From Bradyrhizobium sp. CSA207 (GTDB lineage: Bacteria > Pseudomonadota > Alphaproteobacteria > Rhizobiales > Xanthobacteraceae), in contig NZ_JAACFT010000005.1 of the NCBI RefSeq assembly GCF_029051685.1, positions 124,001 to 188,000 of the forward strand: a stretch of 64,000 nucleotides of DNA, in the 5' to 3' direction. Both the position numbers and the translations under genes were made by a program. The notes below the pieces were generated by a model, which was given only the letters and a program-made list of their open reading frames with translations, had not been told where the DNA came from and made no database searches. Below, one piece after another: positions 44,085-57,251 of this stretch. Position 1 is the stretch's first letter. Each line of letters opens with the position of its first letter.

Positions 44085-46145
44085 ATGCTTGATCTTGCAA
44101 TCGTAGGCGGCGGCCCCGGCGGGCTGATGAGCGCCTGGTATCTGAAGCGCAAGCTCGGCGACCTCTGCCGCGTCACCATTTATGAGGCGTCCGACCGGCT
44201 CGGCGGCAAGATCGTGACGCGCAAATTCGATTCCGCGCCCGCGATGTATGAGGCCGGCGTTGCCGAGATCTACGACTACTCGATGACCGGACCCGACCCG
44301 CTGCGCGAGCTGATCCAGCATTTCGGTTTGCAGACGATTCCGATGGACGCAGAACAGGTGCAGTTCGGCGGCGAGCTGCTCGATGACGTGGCCGGCATGC
44401 GCCGCAAATACGGTGCCAAGACCGCGGCTGCGATCGAGGCGTTCCGCAAGCGCTGCGCCGAGCAGATGTCGCCGATCGAATATTACGAAGGCGTCGGCGC
44501 GCACGACAACGAGAACCCCTGGGCCTACAAGACCGCCGAGCAGGTGCTCGACGAGGAGGTCGAGGACGAGACCGCAAAACGCTTCTTCAAGGTGATGGCA
44601 CGCTCCGATATCGCCACCGAGAGCCACAACACCAACGGACTCAACGCCCTCAAGAATTACCTGATGGATGTCGACGGCTATATCAGCCTCTATTCCATCC
44701 AGAACGGCAATGAGCAGATCATCGAGTGCCTCCAGTCCGAGGTCAACGCCGACATCCAGCTCGATCACCGCGTGCTCACCGTGGGCAAGGCGCCGAGCGG
44801 CCGCTATCAGCTCAGAATGATGAACGGCAAGGGGCCGGAGACGCGCGACTTCGACCTCGTGCTGGTCTGCCTGCCGCATTCATGGCTTGCGACCGTCGGC
44901 TGGGAGGGCGAGCAGCTCCGCAAGTCGATGGTCAAGCACGTGTCCTATTTCGATCGTCCGGCGCACTATCTACGCGTCTCGATCCTGTTCGACACGCCAT
45001 TCTGGGGTGACAGGATTTCCGGCGCCTGGTTCATGTCGGAAGCCTTCGGCGGCTGCTGCGTCTATAACGAGGGCGCGCGCCACGATGTCGGCAAGCACGG
45101 CGTCCTGAACTGGCTCATTCCCGGCTCCGATGCGCTGGCCTTCGCCAACCTGTCGGACCAGGAGCTGATCGACGCCGCGCTGAAATCGCTGCCGGTTTCG
45201 CTCGGTGATGCGCGCGCGCATTTCATGGAAGGCAAGATCCACCGCTGGCTGTCGTCGGTGAACGCGATTCCGGGCGGTCTGCCCGTGCGCGACGTGATGA
45301 CCAATCATCGGCCCGACCCGAAGGAGCACCCCGGCATCGTGCTGGTCGGCGACTATCTGTTCGACTCCACGCTGAACGGCCTGCTCGACTCCTCGGATGC
45401 GGCGACCGACATCATCCTGAGCGAGATGATGCGGCTGCGCCGCGAGCGTTCGCAGGGCGACAAGCCGCTCTCCGACAAGATCGACCGCGACTATTTCGAA
45501 AGCTATCGCGGCCTCGGCCCCTATAGCGAGGCATGGCGCGAATTCACCGATCCCGACTACCTGACGAAGCTCATTGGCATCGTCTGGGGCAAGGCCACGG
45601 GCGCCAAGCTGCTGGTCGCGGGCTCGGCCAGCGGCGAGCTGGTTGGCGCGCTGCGGGAGCGCGGCATCGACGCCTGGGGCGTCGAGAACAACCGGGCCAT
45701 CCACGCCAAGACGCCGAAGGCGCTGAAGAAGTACAACAAGCTCGGTTCGATCCTCGACATGCCGTTCAAGGACGGCGCGTTCGATTTCGTGTTCGAGACC
45801 AGCCTCTGCCATGTTTCCCCGAAACAGGTGGTTCGCGCAATCCGGGAGTTGAACCGCGTGGTCAAGACCGGACTCGTGTTCGGCTCGATCACCTCCGACA
45901 TGGCGCCTGCGCTGATCGACCGCTACGACCTGTTGCGCGGGGTCAAGAAGCTCGGCACCTGGTGGGAATGGTCGGAACTTTTCTTCGGCAACGGCTTCGA
46001 TCTGTCGATGCACCGCAAGGACTGCACCGATGCGCTCTGGGAGGCGACGCTCGCCGCCAACAAGGGCCCGGGCCAGTGGTATGCCGACGCAGACAGCCTG
46101 CGTTATTCCTTCTTCGACAAGGTCGATGACGAGGACGACGACTAG
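44085..46145 (+). CDS. FAD oxidoreductase fused to a methyltransferase
   Basis: This is a 686-residue fusion. Residues 1-455 form an amine-oxidase/protoporphyrinogen-oxidase-like flavoprotein: IVGGGPGGLMSAWYL (FAD loop), YEASDRLGGKI and a C-terminal VLVGDYLFDSTLNGLLDSS flavin-closing segment. Residues about 470-675 form a class I SAM methyltransferase: LLVAGSASGELVGALRERG gives motif I (an unusual variant of GxGxG), GVENN the ribose-binding position, and ILDMPFKDGAFDFVFETSLCH motifs II-III. The last nine residues are acidic. The combined activity suggests oxidation and methylation of the same small molecule; the substrate is unknown. The ribosome site is weak. An ABC exporter gene follows. 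Confidence 0.85.
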   Translation: MLDLAIVGGGPGGLMSAWYLKRKLGDLCRVTIYEASDRLGGKIVTRKFDSAPAMYEAGVAEIYDYSMTGPDPLRELIQHFGLQTIPMDAEQVQFGGELLDDVAGMRRKYGAKTAAAIEAFRKRCAEQMSPIEYYEGVGAHDNENPWAYKTAEQVLDEEVEDETAKRFFKVMARSDIATESHNTNGLNALKNYLMDVDGYISLYSIQNGNEQIIECLQSEVNADIQLDHRVLTVGKAPSGRYQLRMMNGKGPETRDFDLVLVCLPHSWLATVGWEGEQLRKSMVKHVSYFDRPAHYLRVSILFDTPFWGDRISGAWFMSEAFGGCCVYNEGARHDVGKHGVLNWLIPGSDALAFANLSDQELIDAALKSLPVSLGDARAHFMEGKIHRWLSSVNAIPGGLPVRDVMTNHRPDPKEHPGIVLVGDYLFDSTLNGLLDSSDAATDIILSEMMRLRRERSQGDKPLSDKIDRDYFESYRGLGPYSEAWREFTDPDYLTKLIGIVWGKATGAKLLVAGSASGELVGALRERGIDAWGVENNRAIHAKTPKALKKYNKLGSILDMPFKDGAFDFVFETSLCHVSPKQVVRAIRELNRVVKTGLVFGSITSDMAPALIDRYDLLRGVKKLGTWWEWSELFFGNGFDLSMHRKDCTDALWEATLAANKGPGQWYADADSLRYSFFDKVDDEDDD

Positions 46146-46175
46146 CCGCAGGATCGGATGGATTCGCCAATTGCT

Positions 46176-46204
46176 TTGCCGAATTGATCCTGATCGCATA
46201 GAAT
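46176..46204 (+). promoter_or_regulatory. candidate promoter of the ABC exporter gene
   Basis: TTGCCG (46176-46181), a 17-base spacer and TAGAAT (46199-46204) lie 75 bases upstream of the exporter start codon. The -35 is only fair. It may give the second gene its own transcript in addition to read-through from the flavoprotein-methyltransferase gene. Confidence 0.35.
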
Positions 46205-46278
46205 CGGTGCGATAGCGGCTCTGCGCTATTTCCCTGCTTTCTCTGCGGTCATGCCGGCCGTCAGCATCGGTTGGTTTC

Positions 46279-48300
46279 ATGGCGTCCAAGCCTCTTTCGC
46301 CCGACAAACAGAAGCTCGCTGCGGAAGAGGCGGCTGAGCTCAAGGACAAGCTCGTGGCCGATGACAAGCCCGAGCTGGAAGACGACGAGGACGACGAAGG
46401 CGAGGACGACGAACTGGAGCTCGACGACGACGATGAGGACGAAGACCTCGTCGTCTTTACCGCGCGCGAAGCCGCCGGCGCGCTTGCGACCATCCTGGGT
46501 TTCGTCAAACCTTATCTGACGAACTACAAGCGAATGCTGGCATTCGTGGGGTTCGGCGTCGTCATCGAGACGCTGTTCAACGTCATCATGCCGCTCAGCC
46601 TGAAATACCTGATCGACGACGCACTGGGTGAGGAAGACTTCCAGGCCCTGTACAAGATCCTCGGCGTGCTCGCGGCCGCAGGCATCTTCACATCGATCGT
46701 GGCGGTCTGGTACGAGCGCTGGGACGCGCGGTTAGCTGCCTGCATCATTTCCGACGTGCGCAAGCGCCTGTTCGAGCACGTTCAGGACCTGCCGGCGGCC
46801 TATTTCGGCCGCACCAAGCGCGGCGAGATCCTGTCGCGTTTCTCGGTCGACCTCTCGGCCTTCGAAGGCTCGGTCAAGACGTTTGCCAACAGTGCGGCGC
46901 TGCCGTTCCTGGAGTTGATCGCCGGCATCATCCTGATGTTCTTTTTGAACTGGCAGCTTGCGGTGGTCGCACTGCTGGTGTTTCCGATCACCCTAATCGG
47001 CCCGCGGATGCTCACGCCGAAAGCGGTGCAGGCGAACTACGAGCAGAAGCTCAACGAGTCCGCGCTGCTCGGCATGGTGCAGGAGAACGTGGCGGCGCAG
47101 GCCGTGATCAAGGCGTTCAGCCTGCAACGCAGGATGTTCGGCTTCTTCAACTTCCGCAACGACGAGACGCGCAGGAAGATCGCCTCGGCCGCGTTCCTCT
47201 CGACCATGGTGGAGCGGACGGTCACCATCTCGGTGCTGCTTCTGCACCTCGTCGTGCTGGCGATCGGCGCCTATCTCGCAACCAAGGGCCAGATCACCAT
47301 TGGCACCTTCGTCACCTTCGAGAGCGCGTTCTGGGAAGTCTCCTACAACATCGCCCATGTGATGCATTTCGTGCCGGTATCGATCTCCTCGGCCGCCGCG
47401 ATCCGCCACATCCAGGAGCTGCTCGACGAGCCGACTCGCGGCGCCGATCGTGCCGGCGCGCCAGATCTGCCGCGCGTCACCCACGACATCACCTTCGACC
47501 GCGTGACGTTCCAGTACGAAGGCAGCCAGACGCCGGTGCTGGATAATCTCAGCCTCAAGCTCGATGTCGGCAAGCGGATCGCCATCGTCGGTCCGAGCGG
47601 CTCCGGCAAGAGCACGCTGCTCAATCTGATCCTGCGGCTCTACGTGCCGGACGAGGGGCGCGTCACCATCGACGGCGTCGATGTCCGCAAGGTGACGCTG
47701 GACTCGCTGCGCCGGAGCATGGCGGTCGTGTTCCAGGAGAACATGCTGTTCAACATGTCGATCCGCGAGAACATCCGTCTCGGCAAGGAGGGTGCCACCG
47801 ACGAAGAGGTGGAGGAGGCTGCCAGGAAGGCCGAGATCCACCGTTACATCATGAGTCTGCCGCAGCGATACGACACGCCGGTCGGCGAGCGCGGCGATAC
47901 CCTGTCCGGCGGCCAGCGCCAGCGCATCGCAATCGCGCGCGCGATCATCCGCAATCCCTCCGTACTGCTGCTGGACGAGGCGACCTCGGCGCTGGACCAG
48001 ACCACGGAGGCCGCGATCAACCGGACTTTGTTGAAGGTCGCCAAGGGCCGCACCATGATCTGGTCGACCCACCGCCTGACCTCGGTGGTCGAGATGGACG
48101 AGATCATCGTGATCTCAGGGGGCAGGGCGATCGAGCGCGGTTCGCATGCCGAGCTGCTGGCCAAGGCCGGCACCTATCGCAAGCTGTGGGACGACCAGAC
48201 CCACCAGCCGCATGGTGCCGCAGCTCATGCCGACGATGACGCCGAAGATGACGATGACGACAATATCGAGAATGATGAGGACGACGACGAGGAGGAATGA
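46279..48300 (+). CDS. ABC exporter (permease-ATPase) with acidic ends
   Basis: This 673-residue half-transporter of the MsbA/lipid-exporter type has a permease domain in residues about 70-340 with roughly six helices. The ATPase domain carries GPSGSGKST (Walker A), the signature LSGGQRQ, LLLDEATSALD (Walker B) and STHR (H-loop). Residues 25-60 and the last 25 are polyacidic (DDEDDEGEDDE and DDDAEDDDDDNIENDEDDD). No separate partner is encoded, so it should act as a homodimer. It follows the flavin-methyltransferase gene, which also ends in acidic residues, and probably moves its product or substrate. Confidence 0.88.
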   Translation: MASKPLSPDKQKLAAEEAAELKDKLVADDKPELEDDEDDEGEDDELELDDDDEDEDLVVFTAREAAGALATILGFVKPYLTNYKRMLAFVGFGVVIETLFNVIMPLSLKYLIDDALGEEDFQALYKILGVLAAAGIFTSIVAVWYERWDARLAACIISDVRKRLFEHVQDLPAAYFGRTKRGEILSRFSVDLSAFEGSVKTFANSAALPFLELIAGIILMFFLNWQLAVVALLVFPITLIGPRMLTPKAVQANYEQKLNESALLGMVQENVAAQAVIKAFSLQRRMFGFFNFRNDETRRKIASAAFLSTMVERTVTISVLLLHLVVLAIGAYLATKGQITIGTFVTFESAFWEVSYNIAHVMHFVPVSISSAAAIRHIQELLDEPTRGADRAGAPDLPRVTHDITFDRVTFQYEGSQTPVLDNLSLKLDVGKRIAIVGPSGSGKSTLLNLILRLYVPDEGRVTIDGVDVRKVTLDSLRRSMAVVFQENMLFNMSIRENIRLGKEGATDEEVEEAARKAEIHRYIMSLPQRYDTPVGERGDTLSGGQRQRIAIARAIIRNPSVLLLDEATSALDQTTEAAINRTLLKVAKGRTMIWSTHRLTSVVEMDEIIVISGGRAIERGSHAELLAKAGTYRKLWDDQTHQPHGAAAHADDDAEDDDDDNIENDEDDDEEE

Positions 48301-48429
48301 CCGAGGAAGTTCGGTTCGATATGCAACGTTCCTCCAAGCGGCCGCAGCGGCCCCTGAGCCGATCAGGCAATCAAGCGCGCCCAGCTGAGCGGAGGTCGAA
48401 CGCCTTCGCCCCCGCCGTTGGCGAGCCGG

Positions 48430-48779
48430 ACCTTCTACCGTCACGAACTCCGTCTCGGGGATTTCGTCACGGACGGCGTTGACGAGCGAATCATAGAGCA
48501 TGTTGAACTGCCGGCTTGGCGCCTTGTCGAGCAGGCGGCCGAATCGCGCAATCCAGTTCTCGCCGGCAATGTCGCGCGGCGTAGCACCGATTCTCCGATC
48601 CCGGTGTTCAGGAATCGCTCGATCTGGACCTGGCCGCTGAGTTTTTCGACGCGAAAATCGGCCGGATAGGTCTCGTGCGGGTCAATTAACACGGTCGAAA
48701 TGCCGGCATGACCGAGCATCGCGGCGGCAGTCAAGCCGGAGAAGCCCCCGCCGATGATGGCAACGTCAGTGTACCGCAT
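48430..48779 (-). pseudogene. decayed FAD-dependent oxidoreductase gene
   Basis: Residues 1-70 from 48779 read MRYTDVAIIGGGFSGLTAAA and continue with DPHETYPADFRVEKLSGQ and IERFLNTGIGESVL, a normal N-terminal flavoprotein domain. Near 48575 the frame is lost, and a second frame continues with ENWIARFGRLLDKAPSRQFN and YDSLVNAVRDEIPETEFVTV down to about 48432. Beyond that no homology remains. The gene therefore has a frame shift and lacks its C-terminal part. It lies antisense to the exporter gene's tail and close to the fused flavoprotein gene. Confidence 0.72.
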
Positions 48780-49420
48780 GGCGCTAAACTCTGCCCAAGA
48801 AGGCAGTTTGACGCATCAACATGAAAAAAAGCCTTAGCGTTGGTTATAAAAGTATATTTCTCCCGGGTATAAATCGCTCGCGCGGTGGCGAAGCAGGCGC
48901 TTCGTTCCCACACCCGGAAGACACGGAGAGGCGACCAAACGGTGGTTTTCTCCGAGCGCGAGAAGCGCTTCGTGCCCGTCGTTTCGCCTTGACTTGATCG
49001 ACACCCACTTATAGAAAGCGCCTCACTTAACGACAGGCGGTGAGCATCGCCAGCGTCGGAACGGGCCACCCGTTTGATCCTCTAGGGGGCGCAGGACGGG
49101 CACCAACCTCGACGAATGCCGCTCAAACGCTGTCGCTCATAGCTAGGCAATGCCAGGCGATTTTAGTTCTCTTGAGCACTTTCTCTTGAGATCGAACTCG
49201 GATGCATGACCTCGGTGCGCGGACTGCGGCGTTTTCGCCGATCGGTCCAAAGACTGCGGTCCTCTGTGGCGTCGAAACGCTTTCCGCTCATTGATGGAGC
49301 GGTTGGCGCAATTTCGCTTTGTGCGGATTGTTCCGTGCAGGGCGGCCCCTCGGGCGGGTAGTCCGGAACGAATTTGCGGACCCGGCGACGGGCCGCGGCA
49401 GAAAAAGGGTGAAGGCCAGG
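48780..49420. other. 640-base gap before rpsL
   Basis: No coding frame is supported here. The left part is AT-rich for this genome (TTATAAAAGTATATTTCTCCCGG near 48842-48872, written here only in part) and may hold the minus-strand promoter of the decayed flavoprotein gene. The right half follows the str promoter at 48989 and forms a long leader of about 400 bases before rpsL. Confidence 0.5.
48989..49017 (+). promoter_or_regulatory. promoter of the str operon
   Basis: TTGACT (48989-48994), 17 bases and TAGAAA (49012-49017) make the best plus-strand promoter in the gap before rpsL. The predicted transcript start is near 49025, giving a leader of almost 400 bases. Confidence 0.45.
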
Positions 49421-49792
49421 ATGCCGACGATCAACCAGCTGATCGCACAACCGCGGGAAGTGCAGAAGTCGCGCAAGAAGGTGCCGGCGCTGCAGCAGTC
49501 GCCGCAGAAGCGCGGCGTTTGCACGCGCGTCTACACCACGACGCCGAAGAAGCCGAACTCGGCGCTTCGTAAGGTCGCCAAGGTGCGCCTGACCAACGGC
49601 TTCGAGGTGATCGGCTACATCCCCGGCGAGGGCCATAACCTCCAGGAGCACTCGGTGGTCATGATCCGCGGCGGTCGCGTCAAGGATTTGCCGGGCGTGC
49701 GCTACCACATCCTCCGCGGCGTTCTGGATACCCAGGGCGTCAAGAACCGTAAGCAGCGCCGTTCGAAGTACGGCGCCAAGCGTCCGAAGTAA
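49421..49792 (+). CDS. rpsL: 30S ribosomal protein S12
   Basis: This 123-residue decoding-centre protein has the loop [11 protein letters not shown] with Lys43 and the loop [12 protein letters not shown] with Lys88, both in the streptomycin-sensitive form. The start ATG at 49421 gives the family N-terminus MPTINQLI; a longer frame upstream is non-coding leader. It is the first gene of the str operon. Confidence 0.98.
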   Translation: MPTINQLIAQPREVQKSRKKVPALQQSPQKRGVCTRVYTTTPKKPNSALRKVAKVRLTNGFEVIGYIPGEGHNLQEHSVVMIRGGRVKDLPGVRYHILRGVLDTQGVKNRKQRRSKYGAKRPK

Positions 49793-50278
<486 letters not shown>

Positions 50279-50310
50279 CAGCGAAGCCAACGGACTCGCA
50301 AGGAACGCCC

Positions 50311-52383
<2,073 letters not shown>

Positions 52384-52423
52384 TTGTCGTCGGTCTCGAA
52401 CTGACGATTGAACGGAGAGTCAA

Positions 52424-53614
<1,191 letters not shown>

Positions 53615-53635
53615 TCAAGCGAATAGGGAATGGCG

Positions 53636-53680
53636 AGTGGCGAGTGGATGAAATCCATTCGCTATTCGCTACTCGCCACT
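53636..53680. repeat. AGTGGCGAGT inverted repeat between tuf and rpsJ
   Basis: AGTGGCGAGT (53636-53645) and ACTCGCCACT (53671-53680) are perfectly inverted. Outside the arms GAATAGGGAATGG and TCGCTATTCGCT also partly match. The gap between tuf and rpsJ is otherwise only 85 bases. Variable repeats of this type occur in related genomes, and one inside the ribosomal operon may act as a hairpin in the mRNA. Confidence 0.65.
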
Positions 53681-53699
53681 CACTAAGAAAGACACGGCA

Positions 53700-54008
53700 A
53701 TGAACGGCCAAAATATTCGTATCCGTCTCAAGGCGTTCGACCATCGTATTCTCGATACGTCGACCCGAGAGATCGTGAACACGGCGAAACGTACCGGCGC
53801 GCAGGTTCGCGGACCCATTCCGCTGCCCACCCGCATCGAGAAGTTCACCGTCAACCGTTCGCCACACGTCGACAAGAAGAGCCGCGAACAGTTCGAGATG
53901 CGCACTCACAAGCGCCTGCTCGACATCGTCGATCCGACCCCGCAGACCGTCGATGCTTTGATGAAGCTCGATCTGGCCGCCGGTGTCGACGTCGAGATCA
54001 AGCTCTAA
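53700..54008 (+). CDS. rpsJ: 30S ribosomal protein S10
   Basis: This 102-residue protein is also the NusE partner of NusG and of antitermination complexes. It begins [19 protein letters not shown] and carries the loop [14 protein letters not shown] and [20 protein letters not shown]. It is the first gene of the S10 cluster. Confidence 0.97.
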
Positions 54009-54061
54009 GATTTTTGGATCACGTTCGCGACTTGCGGACAGAAAGAACAGGAAGCACGCCG

Positions 54062-54778
54062 ATGCGCTCCGGAGTGATCGCACAAAAGGTCGGGATGACG
54101 CGGGTCTTTACAGAGGCCGGCGAACATATCCCCGTGACCGTGCTGAAGCTCGGCAATTGCCAGGTCGTAGGCCACCGCACCGAAGAGAAGAACGGTTACG
54201 TCGCGCTCCAGCTTGGTTCTGGCAGCCGCAAGACCGTCTACTTGCCCAAGGCAGAGCGCGGCCAGTTCGCGGTCGCCAAGGTCGAGCCGAAGCGGCAGGT
54301 CGAGGAATTCCGCGTCTCCGCGGATGCCATGATCCCCGTCGGCGCCGAGATCCTCGCGGATCACTTCGTCGTCGGCCAGTTCGTCGACGTCACCGGCACC
54401 TCGGTCGGTAAGGGCTTTGCGGGCGGCATGAAGCGCTGGAACTTCGGCGGTCTGCGCGCCACCCACGGCGTGTCGGTTTCGCACCGTTCGATCGGTTCGA
54501 CCGGTGGCCGTCAGGATCCCGGCAAGACCTGGAAGAACAAGAAGATGCCCGGCCACATGGGTGTCGATCGCATCACCACGCTCAACCTTCGCGTCGTCCA
54601 GACCGATGTCGAGCGCGGCCTGATCCTCGTCGAAGGCGCCGTTCCCGGCTCCAAGGGCGGCTGGATCCGCGTGCGCGACGCCGTCAAGAAGCCGCTGCCG
54701 AAGGAAGCTCCGAAGCCCGGCAAGTTCAAGGTTGCGGGTGGCGAAGCCGAGGCTGCGGCCCAGCAGGAGGGTGCGTGA
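54062..54778 (+). CDS. rplC: 50S ribosomal protein L3
   Basis: This 238-residue early-assembly protein near the peptidyl transferase centre starts [20 protein letters not shown]; an in-frame ATG 48 bases upstream is not used. The long internal extension has [20 protein letters not shown] (the methylated Gln region). The C-terminal tail is glutamate- and alanine-rich. It overlaps nothing; rplD follows one base after the stop. Confidence 0.96.
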   Translation: MRSGVIAQKVGMTRVFTEAGEHIPVTVLKLGNCQVVGHRTEEKNGYVALQLGSGSRKTVYLPKAERGQFAVAKVEPKRQVEEFRVSADAMIPVGAEILADHFVVGQFVDVTGTSVGKGFAGGMKRWNFGGLRATHGVSVSHRSIGSTGGRQDPGKTWKNKKMPGHMGVDRITTLNLRVVQTDVERGLILVEGAVPGSKGGWIRVRDAVKKPLPKEAPKPGKFKVAGGEAEAAAQQEGA

Positions 54779-54779
54779 G

Positions 54780-55400
54780 ATGGAATTGAAGGTCACGACC
54801 CTCGAGGGCAAGGAAGCCGGCTCGGTCCAGCTTTCGGACGCCATTTTCGGCCTTGAGCCGCGCCAGGACATCATTGCGCGTTGCGTGCAGTGGCAGCTTA
54901 ACAAGCGCCAGGCCGGTACCCACAAGGCCAAGGGCCGCGCCGAGATCTGGCGCACCGGCAAGAAGATGTACAAGCAGAAGGGCACCGGCGGTGCTCGTCA
55001 CGGCTCGGCCCGCGTGCCGCAGTTCCGCGGCGGCGGCCGTGCCTTCGGTCCGGTGGTGCGTTCGCACGCGACCGACCTGCCGAAGAAGGTCCGCGCGCTT
55101 GCACTCAAGCACGCGCTGTCGGCCAAGGCCAAGGACGGCGATCTCCTGGTGATCGACAAGGCTGCGCTGGAAGCCGCCAAGACCAAGGCGCTGCTCGGTC
55201 ATTTCTCGGGACTCGGGCTCACCAACGCGCTGATCATCGACGGCGCCGAGCTCAACAACGGCTTTGCCGCTGCGGCCCGCAACATCCCGAACATGGACGT
55301 GCTGCCTATCCAGGGCATCAACGTCTATGACATCCTGCGCCGTCAGAAGCTCGTTCTGACCAAGGCCGCCATCGATGCGCTGGAGGCGCGCTTCAAATGA
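54780..55400 (+). CDS. rplD: 50S ribosomal protein L4
   Basis: This 206-residue protein has an extended loop, [24 protein letters not shown], that lines the peptide exit tunnel. It begins [20 protein letters not shown]. The start at 54780 is 1 base after the rplC stop. The C-terminal end overlaps the rplW start by four bases. Confidence 0.95.
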   Translation: MELKVTTLEGKEAGSVQLSDAIFGLEPRQDIIARCVQWQLNKRQAGTHKAKGRAEIWRTGKKMYKQKGTGGARHGSARVPQFRGGGRAFGPVVRSHATDLPKKVRALALKHALSAKAKDGDLLVIDKAALEAAKTKALLGHFSGLGLTNALIIDGAELNNGFAAAARNIPNMDVLPIQGINVYDILRRQKLVLTKAAIDALEARFK

Positions 55401-55699
55401 CGAAGAACATCGAGCCTCGCCACTACGACGTGATCGTAGCTCCCGTCGTCACCGAAAAGGCGACGCTGGCGTCCGAGCACAACAAGGTCATGTTCAAGGT
55501 GGCCTCGAAGGCGACCAAGCCGCAGATCAAGGAAGCGATCGAGAAGCTGTTTGACGTCAAGGTCAAGAGCGTCAACACGCTGGTCCGCAAGGGCAAGACC
55601 AAGATCTTCCGCGGCAATCTCGGCTCGCAGTCGAACACCAAGCGCGCGATCGTGACCCTCGAAGAGGGTCATCGGATCGACGTGACCACCGGTCTGTAA
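55397..55699 (+). CDS. rplW: 50S ribosomal protein L23
   Basis: This 100-residue protein lies at the tunnel exit and is the docking site for trigger factor and the signal recognition particle. It begins [20 protein letters not shown] and contains [18 protein letters not shown]. It overlaps rplD by four bases (ATGA). Confidence 0.96.
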   Translation: MTKNIEPRHYDVIVAPVVTEKATLASEHNKVMFKVASKATKPQIKEAIEKLFDVKVKSVNTLVRKGKTKIFRGNLGSQSNTKRAIVTLEEGHRIDVTTGL

Positions 55700-55711
55700 G
55701 GTCCTACGACG

Positions 55712-56545
55712 ATGGCACTGAAGACATTCAATCCCACGACGCCGGGCCAGCGCCAGCTGGTCATGGTCGATCGTTCGGCGCTCTACAAGGGCAAGCCGGT
55801 CAAGGCGCTCACCGAAGGCAAGCACTCCTCGGGCGGTCGCAACAACACCGGCCGCATCACCGTGCGGTTCCGCGGCGGCGGTCACAAGCGGACGCTGCGC
55901 ACCGTCGACTTCAAGCGTGAGAAGATCGACGTTCCCGCGACCGTCGAGCGGCTGGAATACGATCCGAACCGCACCGGCTTCATCGCGCTGATCAAGTACG
56001 AGGACGGTGAGCAGGCCTACATCCTGGCGCCGCAGCGCCTGGCCGTGGGTGACACCATCATCGCCGGCAACTACGTCGACGTGAAGCCGGGCAATGTCAT
56101 GCCGCTCGGCAACATGCCGGTCGGCACGATCATCCACAACATCGAGACCAAGATCGGCAAGGGCGGCCAGCTCGCCCGTTCGGCGGGAACCTACGCCCAG
56201 CTCGTCGGTCGCGACCATGATTACGTGATCATCCGCCTGAACTCGGGTGAGCAGCGCCTGGTGCACGGCCGTTGCCGCGGTACGATCGGCGCGGTGTCGA
56301 ACCCGGATCACATGAACACCTCGATCGGCAAGGCCGGCCGCACGCGTTGGCTGGGCCGTCGCCCGCACAACCGCGGCGTCTCGATGAACCCGATCGACCA
56401 TCCGCACGGCGGTGGTGAAGGTCGTACCTCGGGCGGTCGCCACCCGGTCACCCCGTGGGGCAAGCCGACCAAGGGCAAGAAGACCCGCACCAACAAGTCG
56501 ACCAACAAATTCATTCTCCTAAGCCGCCACAAGCGGAAGAAGTAA
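55712..56545 (+). CDS. rplB: 50S ribosomal protein L2
   Basis: This 277-residue peptidyl-transferase-region protein is among the most conserved in the cluster. HPHGGGEGR near residues 230-238 contains the conserved histidine near the catalytic centre. It begins [20 protein letters not shown]. rpsS follows 12 bases after the stop. Confidence 0.97.
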   Translation: MALKTFNPTTPGQRQLVMVDRSALYKGKPVKALTEGKHSSGGRNNTGRITVRFRGGGHKRTLRTVDFKREKIDVPATVERLEYDPNRTGFIALIKYEDGEQAYILAPQRLAVGDTIIAGNYVDVKPGNVMPLGNMPVGTIIHNIETKIGKGGQLARSAGTYAQLVGRDHDYVIIRLNSGEQRLVHGRCRGTIGAVSNPDHMNTSIGKAGRTRWLGRRPHNRGVSMNPIDHPHGGGEGRTSGGRHPVTPWGKPTKGKKTRTNKSTNKFILLSRHKRKK

Positions 56546-56557
56546 GGAACGCCGGAC

Positions 56558-56836
56558 ATGGTTCGTTCAGTCTGGAAAGGCCCGTTCGTCGAAGGCTCTC
56601 TGCTCAAGAAAGCAGATGCCGCGCGCGCGTCCGGCCGTCACGACGTCATCAAGATCTGGAGCCGTCGCTCGACCATCCTGCCGCAGTTCGTCGGCCTGAC
56701 CTTCGGCGTCTACAACGGTCAGAAGCACGTGCCGGTGGCGGTCAACGAGGAAATGGTCGGTCACAAGTTCGGCGAGTTCTCGCCGACCCGGACCTTCCAT
56801 GGCCACTCCGGCGACAAGAAAGCCAAGAAGGCTTGA
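56558..56836 (+). CDS. rpsS: 30S ribosomal protein S19
   Basis: This 92-residue protein contacts the A-site tRNA and L5. It begins [20 protein letters not shown] and contains the conserved [16 protein letters not shown]. It is full length. rplV follows after a 10-base gap. Confidence 0.97.
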   Translation: MVRSVWKGPFVEGSLLKKADAARASGRHDVIKIWSRRSTILPQFVGLTFGVYNGQKHVPVAVNEEMVGHKFGEFSPTRTFHGHSGDKKAKKA

Positions 56837-56846
56837 GGATTATACG

Positions 56847-57233
56847 ATGAGCAAACCTAAGCGCGAACGGAGCCTCGCCGACAACGAGGCCAAGGCGGTC
56901 GCCCGGATGTTGCGGGTGAGCCCGCAGAAGCTCAATCTGGTCGCCCAGCTCATTCGCGGCCGGAAGGCATCTGCCGCGCTCGCCGACCTGCAGTTCTCGC
57001 GCAAGCGGATCGCGGTCGACGTCAAGAAGTGCCTGGAATCGGCGATCGCCAACGCCGAGAACAACCACGACCTGGACGTCGACGATCTCGTCGTGACCCA
57101 GGCGTTCGTCGGCAACGGCCTCGTGATGAAGCGATTTGCGCCGCGCGGCCGTGGCCGTTCTGGCCGTGTCTACAAACCATTTTCGCAGCTGACGATCATT
57201 GTTCGTCAGGTCGAAGCCGAAGCAGCGGCTTAA
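56847..57233 (+). CDS. rplV: 50S ribosomal protein L22
   Basis: This 128-residue tunnel-lining protein starts [20 protein letters not shown] at 56847; an in-frame ATG 48 bases upstream lies inside rpsS and is not used. The beta-hairpin loop reads [19 protein letters not shown]. It is full length. Confidence 0.95.
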   Translation: MSKPKRERSLADNEAKAVARMLRVSPQKLNLVAQLIRGRKASAALADLQFSRKRIAVDVKKCLESAIANAENNHDLDVDDLVVTQAFVGNGLVMKRFAPRGRGRSGRVYKPFSQLTIIVRQVEAEAAA

Positions 57234-57251
57234 GGAACGCAGGAGCAAACG

